Below are positions 24,321 to 36,615 of a DNA stretch of 64,000 bases, in pieces; position 1 is the stretch's first letter; each line of letters starts with the position of its first letter. Where the stretch lies: positions 52,908,553 through 52,972,552 of the forward strand of contig CM034541.1 of assembly GCA_020002185.1 (NCBI GenBank). Reading direction: 5' to 3'. This DNA is from Paraescarpia echinospica (lineage: Eukaryota; Annelida; Polychaeta; Sabellida; Siboglinidae). A program made the position numbers and the translations under genes. The notes below the pieces were generated by a model. That model saw only the letters and a program-made list of their open reading frames with translations. It was not told the DNA's origin and searched no databases.

Positions 24321-25899
24321 GCATATATGTCAATCACCCGTCATTCGTATAGAGACACCGTCATTTCGATATCGCTGAAAACCTCCGTCACTGAGATAAA
24401 AAAAATCTCCCTCATTTGAAGGTCACCGCAGAAAAAATTACGTATTTATTATTATTTTTATTTTAAATATAACAAACGGAACGAAATTTTCGTTCCATTT
24501 CAACATTTTGTTTCTCTCACAAACACATGATCTACACCCTGATCTCGCGGCAAAGTGTGCGCTCATTCGCGATATCATTTCCCCACGACGAAGAAACGTA
24601 ACAACATGTCACCCGAGCGGAATGCATCACCACCAAAGAAAAAGAGATACATTTCCACGACAGTTGGGTTAGAGAATGGCCAGGCAAGATAGCGAGGAGC
24701 CACAAAGACAGCGCTTATGCCCTGTGTCGGCTTTGCCGGAGCAATTTCGGTATTGGTTCAGGTACGATTTTCATTCCATTTTGCCATTTTTCGTTCTTGT
24801 CTACGTTTTAAAATTAGTGACGGATGCTATTATGATTTTTGTTCCGTAACTGATGTTATTTGACGCTACAGACCCATAGGGTGCTCTGCACATCAGCGAT
24901 GGTGTGCGCGCTCGCTTCTTCCAGTGAGTCACTTTAATGTTTATATATTTGTATCAATTTCAGCGAAAACATTGAAGAATTGTCGGCTTTTATTTGTTTG
25001 CTACAGGACAATCATCAACATTGTGTGCAGCAGCAACGTTTATCTATTTTATTATCTTGTTTGTTAATTGTCACTCAGGAGCGTTCGTCTTTCCTACGCT
25101 GCCCTGGTGACCAGAGTGGTAAGTAAACTGTCCTACAGCAATCAGCTGATGATTGAGTTGGATGTCCTCTGGCCAGATCTGAGGGAGAAATTCACCTCAA
25201 ACACAGGTACATACAGATATGCATTGTCAATTTTGACAACCTATATTAAAATTATTGATACAGAGTAGGCAAGTTAACAAACTAACACTAATAAACTAAG
25301 CACATTGCATAATAATGCACGAATAGTTCTGCTTTATTTGTATTGAGTGCTTTGCTTTGGTGTGTTTCATTGCTCGATCTGGCCAAGCGTTTGCCAGACC
25401 ACCTGCTCCCGGAGGTCTGCTCAGATACCCGATGAATGGATGCGTTCTGGGCCGTCATGGCGCTATGCACCCCTGTAGGGGGAGATCACCCCTTCGCCAC
25501 CCTCGCAGCCGTCATGAAGGTTTATCTGCTCACGTCACACAGCAACGCCGACTCAGAGTGGGCCTTCTCCATCGTCAACAAGATTGACACGGAGCAACGC
25601 TGGGATTTCGCCGGGGACACCATCGCTGCCCATCTGTCAGTGAAGTTGAACTGTACGGCAGACATTCTTATGAGCCACCCGCGACTGTGCTACATATGTC
25701 TAAGAAAGCCACAACGAACTACAACCTGCTTCACAGGAACACACGTTAATTTCCCATTCACTGTTGACACACATTTTCTCTATATAAATGTACATACGTT
25801 TATATATGCCTCTTGTTTGTTATGCTGTGTGACAGAATGGGTTACTTGAGCGGAAAAAACGTCTCTGTCATTTGGATCCTCACAGGTTGACATGTATGC
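24321..25899 (+). mobile_element. hAT-like DNA transposon remnant, copy B
   Basis: The better preserved sister of copy A. A BED-type zinc-finger-like segment is readable at about 24655-24760 (DSWVREWPGKIARSHK followed by ALCRLCRSNFG). A middle exon-like piece lies at 25068-25205 (SYSNQLMIELDVLWPDL). The dimerisation domain is at 25436-25700 (TSHSNADSEWAFSIVNK). Pieces are separated by AG/GT-like boundaries, for example TTCAG|GTACG and ACACAG|GTACAT, so the ancestor may have had introns. Unit 4 lacks the element (junction near 38510). Confidence 0.6.
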
Positions 25900-26003
25900 A
25901 TCGCCATGTTGCTACACTTCACTGCGGGTGTTGGCAAACAATGCCACCTTCAACGTCCTAGAAACACTTACGCTTACATGGGTAGGCACACGTATGCACG
26001 AAC

Positions 26004-26165
26004 ACACACACACGCACACACACGCACACACACGCACACACACGCACACACACGCACACACACGCACACACACGCACACACACGCACACACACGCACACA
26101 CACGCACACACACGCACACACACACGCACACACACGCACGCACACGCACGCACACACAAATACAC
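26004..26165. repeat. CA-rich microsatellite with 10-bp period
   Basis: GCACACACAC repeated in register about 13 times, then looser CA/GCAC units. All long frames here encode His-Thr or Cys-Val repeats and are artefacts of the array. Unit 1 has only a short CA run here (11905-11930). Confidence 0.95.
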
Positions 26166-26244
26166 ACACATAAAAGAGTTGGCCCCAGTTCAACGTTTTC
26201 TAATTAAATAAATTAGGCTTTAATGTTAAAATCGAGACACTACT

Positions 26245-26669
26245 ATCAATGCGTGAACTAAACAGTGAAGCAGCTTTTAAAAGCGCATTAAAAACACTCT
26301 ATTTTAATCGATATTTTAACTCCAACAGCCGCAGCAGTCCCGGATTTGCGGAGTAAACTACTTGTTTTAAATGCATGTAATGAACACTGCGACTTTTAAG
26401 AGCACTTTTAAACATTCTCTTTTAATCAATATTTTTACTGCTACTATGACTTTTAGACTTGGCATTAAGCTTTTATCAATTATCTTTTGTTTATATGACA
26501 CGATCATACTAATATTTAAATATATATATATATATACATTTTTTTTTTTTTTTTTTTTTTACTTAATTAATTACTGTTTTGATTTATTACTATTTTACAT
26601 GTAAAGCGCCTTGAATAGTTTCTAACTAGAGTTGGCGCTATATAAGTATATTTATTTATTTATTTATGT
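26245..26669 (+). mobile_element. L2-type LINE 3' end inserted in stretch f
   Basis: It begins with an ORF2 C-terminal remnant (FKSALKTLYFNRYF), a partially duplicated AT-rich 3' UTR, a poly-T run (26539-26561), and ends GTAAAGCGCCTTGAAT...GGCGCTATATAAG with a TTTA-repeat tail. The surrounding f sequence is uninterrupted in unit 1 (near 12007) and unit 4 (near 38757), which gives its insertion limits. Confidence 0.75.
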
Positions 26670-27179
26670 AAATGTAATTAAGATTTTGACTTACGCCTTA
26701 GCCTTAGCTCTGGGCTTAACATGCCTTACTAATTATTATCTATATAGAATAAATTATGACTGTATTTCTACGTTAAATAGATATATCAAATAAATGGGTG
26801 ACTTACTTTTGTTAAACTTGTGATTTAGTAAGTTAGTTTGTAACATTTCGGTGTATCAATAGTTGCCTGCTATTTGTGGGACATTGTTATGTGCCACTAT
26901 TCGACATATACTGGATGTTTCATCCATTTATCAGTACCATTGTTGGGTTTTTTAAATACTTCAATTGAATGCGAGACAATTACTTTTCTATATTCAAACC
27001 GTTAAGTTCTGGTCATTTTGATATACTATTTCCCAGTTTCATTAGGATTAACCATTCTGTCTCAAATTTCCACAGCTTGGCATGTATCCCTCTTTGTTGA
27101 AATCGGAAACTGTTTCCAGTTATTCATAAATCTGCGCCAACGTTCATTTTAGGCATACTGCATCATTTAGCAGGATATG

Positions 27180-27560
27180 TTAGTCCCAAACCTGAGCCAG
27201 CTATTAGTCACAACATCAAGTTTGTCACGACTAATATTAGGTCTATTTGTGGCATCTTTGTGTGAATTGGTATTTTCTAAAACAAATATTATTGCTGTCA
27301 CTGAAAAGAAACTTGGCTGAAACCAATCGATACTGAGGCATTTGTGTTTTGCTGATCTAACACCTACATGATATTCTTTCTTTCACCAACCGAGGTCGTT
27401 TGGGAAATTTGGTGGAGCGGCTTTCTTCTTATTGGATCATTTAAAAATTATCGTGAATTTGGTTCCTTTATATTCCAACGTTGAGACAATGTGTGTTGAC
27501 ATTTCTGTTTCTTCTTTTTAAGCCTTTTCCATCTGCCTTTATCGTCCACCAGGATATCCA
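27180..27560 (+). mobile_element. LINE h endonuclease N-terminal part, unit 3
   Basis: Near-parallel to 39340-39745. Translated pieces include a TNIRSI-like start, an 'AVTEK.LAETN' region and YRPPGY near 27530-27560, all expected of a LINE endonuclease. The frame is broken. The element is interrupted at about 27565 by the insertion called K here, and continues at about 33650. Confidence 0.6.
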
Positions 27561-28199
27561 GTTAATTTCTTCTAAGATTTTTGGAATTGGAACAATTTAT
27601 TCTACAATAAACAATCAAAAGCACACAATGCAACACAAATTTAACAATAGTTAGTCTATGTCGGGAGACTCTCACTAAGGCTCAAAACCGCTAGCGTGAG
27701 AGCCACCCACGGGAAAATAATATTTACTGCAATTATTAAATTAAACATAGACATAACATATAAATGATTATTCAGTAGACTACGTTTATATCATTCATAT
27801 CCGTATTCTCCCACTGTGGTGCACACCATAAAAATATGAAGCGATTTGGTAGAATATACACAAGGTCGTCATAATCCCGCACGATATGGATGAGGCTACA
27901 GGTGATTTATCAATGGCTATTTCATTTCATAGGAAAACATTTAATTGCAGAACAGAATACCATGCTCGGTATAGACTAAAATATAGTTTGTTATTAGTCG
28001 CAATTGCTTCTTATATTAAGAAAGACAAGATACGACACATATACTAAACGGTTAGTATAAACGGAGGCAGGCTAGATCTTTATAACCATGGCTGCTCTGG
28101 TTCGGGAATACACATGAAAATCGGCCTATTAGTAAAAAGATGCTAAAATTAGGAAATCTTAGTGGTTTCGAATCAATTTATGCAGATACAAGCATGTAG
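27561..28199 (-). mobile_element. Insertion K, unit 3: probable minus-strand retroelement 3' region
   Basis: Read on the minus strand it ends ATTGTAGAATAAATTGTTCC followed by AATTCC repeats, i.e. a polyadenylation signal and simple-repeat tail inside the LINE h endonuclease. It carries a short inverted repeat (CTCTCAC...GTGAGAG, 27670-27702). Unit 4 carries the same insertion (39745-39989 plus 59061-59640), so it predates that duplication. No protein was recognised in it. Confidence 0.45.
27816..27821. other. Empty Polinton target site (GTGGTG)
   Basis: The sequence TATCCGTATTCTCCCACT-GTGGTG-CACACCATAAAAATATG is continuous here. In unit 4 the same sequence is split after GTGGTG by the 19-kb Polinton, with GTGGTG repeated on the far side (59061-59066). 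Confidence 0.93.
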
Positions 28200-28298
28200 G
28201 AACATATGTGGAGCGCCCCTGGTGGCAGCTGTGTTTTGTATAAGCTCGTGGATTTCACTAGTTTAATGCGTTTTCTAACCATTCAATCATCGTTATAA

Positions 28299-29846
28299 TT
28301 GTACAACCGTTTTATGATACTACGCGCTATGCTTGGGTTCGTGCTGATTGGAACTATACTCCTGAACATTTGTGATATTTGGACACTACAGCCTGCAATC
28401 ACACCTGTTCGTGTTAACGAAGACTACACTGTTATACCTATGTTGACCCACATTCGGTACGACAGGCACGATCTGCTGCGCCACAGCAAGGTAATAACGA
28501 AAGACAATAGACTCTCCGAGCCGGTGTATTGTTTATTGAAGCTACTTGGGATAGCCGTACCACTGCGTGGGTGTCGAGCCGGCAAGAACCGTAGACGCAA
28601 ACGTAATTCAGTACACACTGCACCTGTTGTGCAATCGGCCTCACCGTCAGGTCAAGCGATATATGTGATTGTAACTGCCAGGACACATATTCCCAGAACA
28701 ATATTGTGAAAATCGCCTCGCCGTAGTGATCCGTGCAACTTAGTTCATGTTTGTACACGCGATAATACGAGCCCGACAAAGAGCAATCTCTCAATCGCTG
28801 TCCTTAATGCTCGTTCTGTCAGAAACAAAACGCTAACCATCAATGAATTCGTGACCGACCACAACATTGACATCTTAGCCATAACGGAAACGTGGCTGAA
28901 AAAGAACAGCGACAAACCGATAATCGCTGATCTGACGCCGAACGGATATACGTTCATCAATGATCCTCGTGCGGCTGGACGCGGTGGTGGTGTCGGCGTC
29001 ATCCACAGGAACACGTTACCGTGCAAGATGCTCCCTAAAACGAACTGTGAGTCTTTCGAACTGATGCGTATCCAGTTCACTGGAGCCACATCTAGAACGT
29101 TCAACCTGTGCACGCTCTACCGCCCGCCATCATCGGCTAAGACTCCCAGGCCGATGGTGGAGTTCTACCTGGAACTAGAACACCTGTTCCGAGAGGTGTC
29201 GACATGTATAACACCAACGTGCATTGTTGGTGACTTCAACATCAGATACGACGTTGAGGCAGAGGCCCGGCCGCTCGTGCAACTACTGGACTCATATAAT
29301 TTCACTCAACACGTCACACAGCCTACACATTCTGCAGGCCACACATTGGACTTTGTGATAACCCCCAAAAATGTCAATCTCGCTACTTCTGTTGACGTTA
29401 TTCCGATGTCTGTATCAGATCACCACGTGGTGCGCTACGTCATGAACATCCAGAGGCCAGCTAAGACATCGACACATATAGTAAAACGCAATTACCGCTC
29501 GTTTGATGCCGATTCTTTCAATAATGACATTCGATCAACTTGTGAGTTACTATCAGCCATGGTGTCAACATCTAGCGCAGCGGAACTGGTCACTGGCTAC
29601 AATTCTTCACTAAGAACATGTATCGACAAACATGCACCAGAGCGACTGACTGCCATGCGGGGTAATATGCCAAACCCGTGGTACAACAGCAACATCGATG
29701 ACGCGAGGAGACGACGGCGAAAGAACGAGTCATTGTGGAGACGCACAGAGCTGGAGATTCATCGACAAATGTACGTTGATGCACGTGATGAGTGCAACAA
29801 GCTCATTGCCGTCTCAAAAAACAACTACTATCGAGATAAACGCTGA
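28299..29846 (+). pseudogene. L2 ORF2, N-terminal and endonuclease part
   Basis: One frame covers 28299-29846, split by a TGA at 28707-28709. Before it lies a basic leader (AGKNRRRKRN) typical of L2 ORF2. After it come the endonuclease motifs: VLNARSVRNK, ITETWLKKN (Glu), GRGGGVGVIHR, TLYRPPSS, VGDFNIRYD (Asp/Asn) and VSDHHVVRY (catalytic Asp-His). The enzyme nicks target DNA to prime reverse transcription. The frame ends at 29846 because of a frameshift in an A-rich run; the RT continues in another frame. I treat the TGA as a nonsense mutation, since both sides are clearly coding. Confidence 0.88.
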
Positions 29847-31605
29847 CAACAAAAGCATGTTCAACATCGTGAAATCACTGAGTGGGAAGCCATCACGTTC
29901 GTATCCCGAATATGACTCCGTCGTTGCCTGTTGCCATTCATTTTCGGACTATTTCAACAACAAGGTAGCTGAAATTCGACTCGGCTTACATGCTGCCATA
30001 CATCGCATGACATCGCCGCATGAAACACGTCGCTTTGTCACACCAATTGACACATTTACACCTACAACAACACGTGAAATAACGGCTACCATCGCTAGAA
30101 TGTGTACGTCTTGTACACTTGATCCGTTACCATCCGATCATGTAAATCAGAACACTGACGCACTTGCGATCATTGTTGCCGATATAACAAATGCGTGTTT
30201 GGCAGAAGGAACAATGCCGGGTGAACTAAAGCGAGCACTTGTGCATCCTCTTCTGAAGAAGCCGTCACTGTGTAGGAATACTTTAAGTAACTACCGCCCA
30301 GTCAGCAAGCTGTCCCAACTTTCGAAAGTGATTGAAAAGATTGTGGCCAACAGATTGAACAGTCACCTAGCCAATGAATCACTTACGGACACATTTCAGT
30401 CCGCATACAAGCGAAACCACTCGACCGAGACAGCCCTACTGTGGGTACTCAACGAGATCAGGACCGCGCTAGACCGTAGACAAGGTACAATCGTTGTACT
30501 CATCGATCTAAGCGCCGCATTTGACACGGTAGATCAAACAATACTACTGGATCGCCTACAACGACGCTACGGCATCACCGGAGTGGTTCTCCATTGGCTG
30601 GAATCTTACCTAAGTAATCGCAAACAGAGTGTCGTCATCGACCGCGTGTTATCCAGCGAGACGATTTTGTTAACGGGGGTGCCGCAAGGGTCAGTGTTGG
30701 GACCACTATTATTTTCATTATACGTGCAGCCGATCGGTGATATCATTCACAAACACGACTTAAAATATCACCACTACGCCGATGATTTACAACTGTTCTG
30801 TCACTTCGACCTGGATGCAACTTCTCTGGTGACTGCCGTGCGTCGGATCGAGCGACGTATTGATGACGTGAAGGAGTGGATGACTTGGAATTATCTGCTC
30901 ATGAATGACATGAAAACAGAAATTCTACCGGTTGTCCCCAAATCAGCATCTGCCATCGTAAGTGGGCTCCGTGTGCGCGTCGGGACAGATGAAATATGTG
31001 CAATTGATCACGTTAGAAATATCGGCGTCCACCTTGATAGACACCTGGATATGACGATGCAAGTGTCATGTACTATCAGCACTTGCTCGCTGCACCTGCG
31101 CAACATCCTGTTGATTCACCATTACCTCACTCAACCGACAGCGGAACGCGTAGTCAATGCTATGATTACATCCCGTTTGGACTACTGCAACTCTCTACTG
31201 TTCGGTACCTCAACCAATAACATCGGTCGATTGCAGCGACTCCAGAATGCTGCCGCTCGCCTTATTACTCGACAGGCTCGTTGTGAAAGTGCGACCCCTA
31301 TTCTTCGCGAATTGCACTGGCTACCTATTCAACAGCGCATTGCATTCAAGATCGCTGTTCTTACGTACAAGTCGCTGCACGAAGACCTCTCGCCTGTCTA
31401 CATGCAGAAACAGCTAGACGTCTTCGGTCTGCTGACTCGAACGCACTAGTTGTTCCGAGAACACGCAGCAGAGCCGGTGACTGTACATTTGCTCACGCAG
31501 CGGCAGCAGTGTGGAACGCTCTGCCGTCAAGCGTTACTAACAAAACATCACTGGAATCATTTAAATATGTGTTGAAGACTCACCTGTTCACTGCAGCGTA
31601 TATGT
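29836..31605 (+). pseudogene. L2 ORF2, reverse transcriptase part
   Basis: Frame up to 31449. RT motifs are in order: NYRPVSKLSQLSKVIEK (finger), HSTETALLWV, LIDLSAAFDTVDQ (motif A), GVPQGSVLGPLLFSLY (motif B), HHYADDLQLF (motif C with both catalytic Asp residues), and NIGVHLDRHLDM. The thumb region has DYCNSLLFGT and LQNAAARLIT, then LRELHWLPIQQRI. A second frameshift near 31435 puts the last segment (AAAVWNALPSSV, LKTHLFTAAYM) in another frame, with a stop at about 31605. The catalytic core is intact, so the enzyme fold is complete apart from the two shifts. Confidence 0.9.
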
Positions 31606-31984
31606 AACTCGGACCCTTACCAACACTGTTTTGCCATAGCTGATTGATGTTTAACGTTTATTTATTATTTATTTATTTATTTTTCGTATACATTTTAGCC
31701 TCATTTATTGATGTTTACATTAATTTTAGTTTATTTATAAAAAAAATTATCTTAAAAATTTTATTTTATGATATTTTACATCACATTCGTTTTCTACTTC
31801 TACTATATTTATTGTTTTAATTGCTATTATTATTAGTTCATTTTATCTATGATATAATAATTATTGTTTTTATTCAAATGCATTTTTTTTAACATCCACT
31901 TGTATATTGTTGTAAAGCGCTGTGAACAATATTGGATGTGGCGCTTAACAAAATAAAATATTATTATTATTATTATATAATATT

Positions 31985-33063
31985 GTGTTGCCTACATATA
32001 TGGCTCAAAACCTTCGATATTACACTAATCATGGGTCATGCATGTATGTTGCCTTCCTTGATGCCTCCAAGGCATTTGACAGGGTGAATCACACAACATT
32101 ATTTACGAAGCTACTTAAGCTTGGAGTGTCTAAATATTTAATTAAAGTGATATGTCAGTGGTACTGTAATCAGACTATGTGTGTTAAATGGGGTTCGGTA
32201 TTTTCCAACTTCTTCTCTGTGACTAATGGAGTTAAACAAGGGGTATGCTATCTCCTTTCTTATTTAATTTATACATGAATGATTTGAGTTTGCTACTGAT
32301 GAAACTACCCATCGGATGCTATTGTGGTGATACAACTGTTAATCATCTCATGTATGCTGATGACATTGTACTACTGGCTCCATCGGCTAAGGGGTTGCAA
32401 AGACTGCTAGATGTATCATACAATTATGGATGTGACAACGACATATTGTTTAACAGAGTAAAGTCGCAGATAATGTTTTTTGACACAAGACAAACCAGTT
32501 TTGAAGTAGCTCTTAAGCTTGGTGATGCAGTTCTGAATACAACGAAGGCATACAATATCTTGGCCATATAATCTGTAATGATCTGTCGGATGAAACGGAT
32601 ATGAAATCCAAAGAAAGGAGTTTGTACGGCAGAAGAAATATTCTACTCAGGAATTTTCACTTTTGTTCAGTGAAGGTGAAGAACAAACTGTTCACATCCT
32701 ATTGTAGTAATGTGTATTTATGTTCCTTATGGGCTAATTATAGAAAAGCCGCTATGCAGCACTTTATTGTTTCCTATAACAATGCATTTAGAATTATGCA
32801 CAGCCTATCTATGAGGTGTAGTGCTAGCCTAATGTTTGTTAGTTCTGACACGGACTGTTGCAATACTAGATTTACAGTTTTATGAGCAGAATATCTGCAT
32901 CGACGAACAACATTGTTGAGAGTATTATACACAGTGATGTTTATACGACCTCTGTATTGCGCAGGAAGTGGATTAGTGCAATATATATAATATACTTTTT
33001 ATTTTTACTTTTTTACTATGGACATAGTGCATATTACATGTATGCTTTTTTGCCTGAAATAAA

Positions 33064-33102
<39 letters not shown>

Positions 33103-33103
33103 A
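31985..33103 (+). mobile_element. 5'-truncated LINE with RT domain and GATT-repeat tail
   Basis: The RT begins at motif A (YVAFLDASKAFDRVNH) in 31985-32278. After a frameshift it continues with LSPFLFNLYMNDLS and HLMYADDIVLLAPS (motif C) in 32245-32571. The C-terminal region follows at 32601-32885 (NKLFTSYCSNVYLCSLW, NNAFRIMHSL). The 3' end is AAATAAA then GATT units (33063-33103). The family is distinct from LINE h and the L2 copy; I do not assign a clade. Unit 4 shows the empty site (CCTACATATAT joined to AGCAAT near 59480). Confidence 0.85.
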
Positions 33104-33650
33104 GCAATTAACAATTGTGCAATTCTCTTGGTATTGATCCAAAATATATTTCTTCAGATATAAAGAGAAACCGTGAAGGCTATGAGTATTGACTTTTTCC
33201 GTAATTCTAGGTGGCATGTTTCTGAGTAGAGCTGGCTGGTAGTATCTTATACATTTTCTGGTTCAGAAGGTACGGCTGATCGGAATAGAGATGTAATGAC
33301 TTTGCCTAGTGTGATGGCTATTGTGTGTGTAGTATTTTGTTAAAATAAAGATTTACAGTAAGAAGGAACGCTACTATTCACAAGTTTATGAAATGAAATA
33401 TCATACATTTGCGCCTGCAAATGTGGTTGACTTTCAGTAAGTTTAGTGATTTCATTAGAGGTTCTGTATGGGAATTATATTTGCTATAGGTTATAATTGT
33501 TATCGCATTTTTCTGCAATTTCGAAATTCTGTTTGAATTAAAGCCCTACAATGAATACTATAATTTAAATATGGCGCAATTAACGAATTGTACATTATAT
33601 TTAGAGCACATGTAGGTAAGATGTGCTTTAACTTATGTAATATACCAAGA
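33104..33650. other. Flank of insertion K, no recognisable gene
   Basis: 33104-33250 is near-identical to 59482-59640. The remainder to 33650 is AT-rich, has no readable frame, and leads back into LINE h. Confidence 0.5.
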
Positions 33651-36180
33651 GTTCGTGATATTTGATGGCAATTTTATCATTGTGATTTACAACTGCATGT
33701 TTATTTTTCTACACACACTTATGACCATTGGCTTGATCTTTTTATAACTTGTTTATCTTGCAAAACTATTAAGAAACTTTCAGTTTCTGGTGGCTTATCC
33801 GATCGTCATACTGTAATTGTTGATGTTAAAATTTTTACAACGTTCCTATCCAAAACGAAGATTTCGTAGAGACCTATACATAACATTTACATTATCACTT
33901 TTAATAATGATATTCTGTAATTAGATCTGTTTAGAAAACCGACAAACGATAACTCGTATGGACAATATTGTTTGGTGCTTAAAGCCTTACTTGGGAAACA
34001 TGCTCCTATTGCCAATACATTTGTTTCACATAAAGTACCTTTCCCGTGGATGATACCTGAAATTCTACAGTCTAAACGACGCCGTCGTTTCCTTGAATGT
34101 ATTTGACGTAAATCTCGTTCCCCGTTGGATAGATCACGCTATTCGAAACAGTGTCTCTATTGTAATAGACAAATGGCAAAAGCAAAGCCAAATTATTTTA
34201 CAAATATCATATCCAGTAATTCGGAAAATTCTCGTCAGTTATGTGATTGTATAAATACACATCTTCACAGACAGCCTGCTCCATCACTACGAAAACACGA
34301 TTCACTAAAATATATGATTATTTTAAAGACAAAATTAGCTTTATTCGTTCTCCAATTCCGATTCAATCTTTGAATCATGTAAACATTAAAATTCCATAAA
34401 TATATATTTTGATTGCTTCTTTCACACCTGCAACAGTTGAAGAAGTGAAGCAAATAATCAGGGCATCTCCAAATAAGTCCTGTGAGTTTGATCCGTTACC
34501 AATTCTACTGTTAAAAGCAAGTCTCACCTCTCTACTTGATACAGTTACAAATATCATAAATCTGTCACCAAGTTCGGGATATTTTCCATCCAATTTTAAG
34601 CATGCATATGTAAACCCTCTCCTCAACAAGACATCCTTTCCTAAAGATAACTTCAAGAATTGTAAACCCGTTTCAATCTCAGTTTAATTTCCAAAATACT
34701 TGAGAACAAGTTGTAGAAAACGCCTTGGATCTCATATTAAATGAAAATGTGTTTTGTAATGAATTACAATCTGCGTACAAAAAGCTTCATTCGACGGAAA
34801 CGGTCCTTTTAAAAGTGCATAATGATATTATGTTAAATATGGATAAAGTTAAAGTAACAGCGGGTACCTTGGTAGATATGTCTGCTGCCTTTGATACATC
34901 TGATCATGTCATTCTCATAAATCGTCTGTCTTTATGGTACGGTGTATCCGGCATAGCTTTAAGTTGTTTTTGTCATATATAACACATTGGCATGAAACAG
35001 TGAAGATTGCGAATTGTCTTTCATCACCTCGCTCTATTTCATGTGGTGTTCCTCAGGGTTCCGTCCTCGGACCTTTCCTTTTCACTCTCTGCACAACACC
35101 ACTGTGCTCAGTTATTAACAGTCACAATCTAAATCATCTTCTTTATGCAGATGATACTCAAATTTATATTTATTTATCTACGCCTAGTACTAATTGTTCC
35201 TTAGATCCGCTTAGAAATTGTGTTAATGACGTTTTCGTTTGGATGACTGAGAGTAGACAAAATCTAAATGCTGATAAACATTTGTTTCTTATTATTGGTA
35301 CGGAGAGGCAGCGTGACAAAATATGTTTCCCACACCTATGCTTAGCTAGTATGTTACGCTTGCACTTTCAGAAAGAAATCTCGGAGTTATCTTTGATGAT
35401 AATTTCAATTTTAGACGGCATATTTCTTAAACTAGTCACTGGTGTTATTATCACATTCGTGATTTACAACGTATCCGCCGTTATTTGCCTGTTTCTGTTG
35501 CAAAAACTATCGCAACAGCATTTGTTACTAATAGGCTTGACTACTGCACTTTCATAATATTGCCTTTAAGGATTTCTAATTCTAATTATCTACGTCGTAA
35601 GGAGCGACTGTTGGCTATGGTATATCACTAGGTTACACCGTGTACAGAATTGCTAAGCTAGGGTTGTGACTCGGTCTCAGCGGTTTCTCATTCAGTGCCT
35701 CTTCTAAAGTCTTTGCACTGACTTCCTGTCCGATATCGTACTTTTTAAGATCTGTATCATTACCTACCAAACACTTCCATGCAAGCAACCAGCACATATA
35801 TGTATATTAATTGCCTAATCCTGTAAAAAAGCCTATCCAGCTTCGAACATCTAGTTCTGACTTACTTTTTGTTCTCAGAGTCAATACTAATATTGGGACT
35901 AGGACATTTTCTGTTGCTGCGCCAACACTCAGGAGTACGCTCCGTTTTAGTACTAGATCAGTTTAATATATTACTCAATTTGGCCGTCATTTAAAAACGT
36001 ACCTTTATAACCTTGTGTATCCACCTTAGCTCCGTGGCGTATCGATTCCTCTCTTGTCGACTTTAGTATGGCTTATCGATTCTGATATTAACTAACCCTT
36101 TTGTATTGTCGCGCCTCTCAGCTTGGTTTCCAAGGACTTAGGCGCAAAAGAAATGACCTTATTATTAATATTATTATTAC
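33650..36180 (+). mobile_element. LINE h (L2/CR1-type), unit 3 copy, RT half
   Basis: The endonuclease C-terminal and linker region (33650-34380) is badly decayed. RT pieces follow in several frames: VEEVKQIIRASPNKSCEFDP (34409 on), LQSAYKKLHSTETVLL (34725 on), VDMSAAFDTSD (motif A), CGVPQGSVLGPFLFTL (motif B), LLYADDTQIYIYL (motif C). The C-terminus and a TTATTATTATT tail end near 36180. Compared with the unit 2 copy at 16.7-18.3 kb it keeps a better motif B. Confidence 0.8.
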
Positions 36181-36477
36181 TCTTGTTAAACAATCATTGA
36201 GCAAGGATGCGGTTATAGAAAAGTCCGTACATTCAAATTTATGAAAACCAATAAAACCTTTGCGGGGCTCAAGTTTATTGTGTACCCATCTTATGCAAAT
36301 TGCAAGCTGTTCGTGGTTTAACAGTTCACTCGCTTCGTCAGCCATGATGCTGAAAATCCGTGTTGCGCAAGGAGCTAGCTATTTGTCGCAAGATCGTTAT
36401 ACCCGTTACCTGCAACATGTTATTTTGCATCTCGGCAAATCTGCGTATTTGCAGGCCTTTTCTTCGAGCTCTGCTGA

Positions 36478-36615
36478 CAAATGTTCATATACATCACACA
36501 TGGCCACATGTCAAGTTAGCAGGAGCACAATTGTTCACATACGTCACACGTGGTCACAGGTAAAGTTAGCAGGAGTACAAGTGTTCACATATATCACACG
36601 TGGTTGCAGGTAAAG
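36478..36615. repeat. 50-bp minisatellite, under three units
   Basis: Same unit as 18571-19566 (TAAAGTTAGCAGGAGTACAA and so on), embedded between the same flanks: ATTTGCA..CTTTTCTTC on the left, repeat b on the right. Confidence 0.95.

Larger units (their letters stand above)
22276..26990. repeat. Large repeated block, later part of unit 2 (a, b, d, hAT, f)
   Basis: Homologous to 7857-12410 throughout. It differs by an L2 3' fragment at 26245-26669, longer CA arrays and many substitutions. Repeat b occurs twice within this unit (19566 and 22735), so the array is not a simple head-to-tail copy. Confidence 0.8.
28200..31974 (+). mobile_element. Nearly full-length L2-type LINE
   Basis: The insertion is delimited by comparison with 59430-59470, where GCATGTAGG is followed almost directly by TTATTATATAATATTGTG. 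It has about 100 bp of 5' leader, a single ORF2 with endonuclease and RT, and a 3' UTR ending GTAAAGCGCTGTGAACAATA then GGCGCTTAAC, AAATAAA and an ATT-repeat tail. Only three lesions are visible in the coding region, which suggests a young copy. Confidence 0.9.

Noticed and set aside
25892..26211. Overlapping frames on both strands encoding His-Thr and Cys-Val repeats
   Set aside because: They are translations of the CA microsatellite, open only because the repeat lacks stops. The same applies at 38180-38445, 38514-38717 and 60184-60641.
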